Shown one piece after another: positions 62,738 through 64,000 of a DNA stretch of 64,000 bases. A model generated the notes under the pieces. It searched no databases. It was not told where the DNA came from and saw nothing but the letters and a program-made list of their open reading frames with translations. The stretch comes from Streptomyces atroolivaceus (lineage in GTDB: Bacteria; Actinomycetota; Actinomycetes; Streptomycetales; Streptomycetaceae). Position 1 is the first letter of the stretch. Each line of letters opens with the position of its first letter. Where the stretch lies: assembly GCF_000717025.1 (NCBI RefSeq), contig NZ_JNXG01000003.1:372001-436000 (forward strand), read 5' to 3'. The position numbers and the translations under genes are program-made.

Positions 62738-63432
62738 CAGTGCCCGTACGGTCGCCGCGGTTCGCCGACGCGAGGGAGGCGGCGGACCTCGCCGCCTTCC
62801 TCGGCCGGCTGCTGCACTACGACCGGGCCGCCGCCGTCCGCCTCCAGGCGGGCGGCGGTGCGCTGGCCGTCTTCGGCCGCCCGCCGTCGTTCGAGGTCCT
62901 GGCGATCCGGACGGTCCGGCTGTCCGGGTCCCACGACTTCGACATCACGGTCTCGGCCGGTGAACTCCTCGAAGCGCTGAACACGGACGGGGCCGACGAG
63001 GCGGCCGGCGTGAGCGCCCTGCCGGCGCCGGTAACCGGGCCGCCCTGGGCCGGGATGCTGCCGCCGCGCGGCGGCTGGCAGGAGTGCCGCGGGCTGCCGG
63101 GCCCCGTCGACCTGCGCACCGAGCTCGCCGACGCCGTGGCCGAGTTCCGGGCCCGCGACGCGGCGCTGCCCGAGGAGCGGCGCACCCGCGCGGAACGCGA
63201 CCTGATCGGCCGTGACATCTGGTCCCGGACGGTCGGGGACACGGAACTCCCCCTGCGCGCCGTGCACGCCGCCCAGTCCCTCGGCTTCCTGCGCCAGGAG
63301 CCGGGCTTCCCCGTCGCGCTGCTCACGACGGGTTCATGGCTGCGGCTGCGGACGCCGTTCGGTTCGATCGCCCTGAGGAGCGCGGGCTCCGGCGGCCTCG
63401 GCACGCTCGCGGTGACCGTCGGGACCGTCTGA
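62734..63432 (+). CDS. Conserved hypothetical protein
   Basis: This 232-residue protein starts at an ATG overlapping the thioesterase stop. It contains a helical start (FADAREAADLAAFLGRLLHY), a strand with EVLAIRTVRLSG, and a Pro/Gly-rich WAGMLPPRGGWQECRGLPG segment. A helix around RTELADAVAEFRAR and a tryptophan segment DIWSRTVGDTELPLRAVHAA are also seen. It is recognisable as a protein commonly found behind the ettA-thioesterase pair in actinobacteria. No function is assigned. Confidence 0.75.
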   Translation: MTVPVRSPRFADAREAADLAAFLGRLLHYDRAAAVRLQAGGGALAVFGRPPSFEVLAIRTVRLSGSHDFDITVSAGELLEALNTDGADEAAGVSALPAPVTGPPWAGMLPPRGGWQECRGLPGPVDLRTELADAVAEFRARDAALPEERRTRAERDLIGRDIWSRTVGDTELPLRAVHAAQSLGFLRQEPGFPVALLTTGSWLRLRTPFGSIALRSAGSGGLGTLAVTVGTV

Positions 63433-63580
63433 AGGTCGCCGGGCAGGGTGTCCGGCGCGCTCGCACGAGGCCCCGGACGCCAGGAAGCCCTCGGTCCCCC
63501 CAGCCGGGAGAGCCGAAGCGCCCGCCCACGGTCCTCGCTGCCGCGAGGCTGACACGGCTTCCTCGGGCCTCGAGCGCGTC

Positions 63581-64000
63581 CTACTCCTTCGACGCGCCCT
63601 GCTCCTTCGGCGCGTCCGGCCACACCCCGATGTGGTCCTGCTCCAGCTCCAGCACCACCCGGTGCTCCATCCCCAGCGCCTCGGTGTACTCGGCGGGCAG
63701 TTGCAGCCGGCCCGCACGGTCGAGCATCGCGTACTCCCTCGCCACCTGGGACTCCTTGCCCGTCGCCGCGTCCACCTCGGTGCGCCGCAGCACCTCGGAG
63801 GACGTACGGCCGTCGCGGATGGCGACCGTACGGCGTACCTCGTCCGCCACCGCCTGGTCGTGGGTGACGATCACGATCGTCGTGCCGAGCTCCTCGTTGG
63901 CGCGGCGGAACGCGGCGAACACCTGCTCGCCGGTCGCGGAGTCCAGCTCACCGGTCGGCTCGTCGGCGAGCAGCACCGAGGGGTTGTTGGCCAGGGCCAC
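63581..64000 (-). CDS. MacB-type ABC transporter ATPase (partial, runs off the right edge) with an AbrB-like tail
   Basis: The 139 visible residues are the C-terminal part of an ABC ATPase: the Walker B ADEPTGELDSATGEQVF, the H-loop VTHDQAVAD and the FxxR-like VAIRDGRTSSEV end. This is the LolD/MacB group that works with FtsX-like permeases. After it comes an extra segment of about 45 residues, YAMLDRAGRLQLPAEYTEAL then GMEHRVVLELEQDHIGVWP, which has the swapped-hairpin pattern of SpoVT/AbrB domains. The N-terminal Walker A lies outside the window. The 63433-63580 gap holds a small CCTCGC/GCGAGG hairpin (about 63533-63548). Confidence 0.85.
   Translation of the reverse strand: MALANNPSVLLADEPTGELDSATGEQVFAAFRRANEELGTTIVIVTHDQAVADEVRRTVAIRDGRTSSEVLRRTEVDAATGKESQVAREYAMLDRAGRLQLPAEYTEALGMEHRVVLELEQDHIGVWPDAPKEQGASKE

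Overview
The window reads as a stretch of a Streptomyces chromosome. GC content is very high, codons end almost always in G or C, GTG and TTG starts are common, and neighbouring genes often overlap by ATGA or GTGA. Lineage markers include a DUF397/helix-turn-helix pair, a CU044_5270-type partner of an ECF sigma factor, a tail-less single-stranded-DNA-binding protein beside two dynamin-like GTPases, a Cys-Gln thioester surface protein with a LAETG sorting signal, and a rare TTA codon in a sigma factor. There is no insertion sequence, integrase, rRNA or CRISPR array; one tRNA-Arg is present.

Region by region. 0-10 kb is accessory or regulatory: HxlR/RidA divergent pair, a membrane protein with a ChW-like repeat, a methyltransferase, a SMI1/KNR4 protein, an ECF sigma operon, an antitoxin with a truncated PIN toxin, a winged-helix protein, and a DUF397/HTH pair facing two small genes. 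10-18 kb is conserved core: DUF6584 protein, RecD2 helicase, citrate synthase, then a copper operon (CopA, CopZ) behind a CsoR-type operator. 18-25 kb holds the most unusual locus: an MFS exporter and a TetR remnant on the minus strand; on the plus strand an S9 peptidase, a translationally coupled 60-residue basic peptide, a perfect 18-bp hairpin, a cytochrome P450 and a zinc alcohol dehydrogenase. This looks like a small RiPP-like pathway, although no known class is recognised.

25-33 kb is a myo-inositol catabolic locus: a divergent IolE/IolI-type isomerase, then iolC, an aldolase-like gene, iolB, iolD and mmsA. 33-44 kb carries a phosphotransferase, a small unrecognised gene, DUF4291 and SDR proteins, a two-component system whose kinase has an extra C-terminal membrane domain, PAP2 and GNAT proteins, a peptidase/hydrolase fused to an ABC ATPase with its permease, and a VWA lipoprotein. 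44-50 kb is an L-rhamnose ABC importer operon with its mutarotase. Its divergent promoter and operator survive, but no gene follows them. 50-54 kb contains a phosphoribosyltransferase-hydrolase fusion, a HAD phosphatase, two gene remnants fused head to head at an apparent deletion, and a lipoprotein gene with a triplicated 99-bp unit and a frameshift.

54-64 kb is again core-like: tRNA-Arg(TCT), two dynamin-like GTPases, SsbB, the thioester protein, the ABC-F factor EttA, a thioesterase, a conserved hypothetical protein and the start-truncated end of a MacB-type ABC ATPase. All names rest on motif and family recognition by eye; no database search was run.
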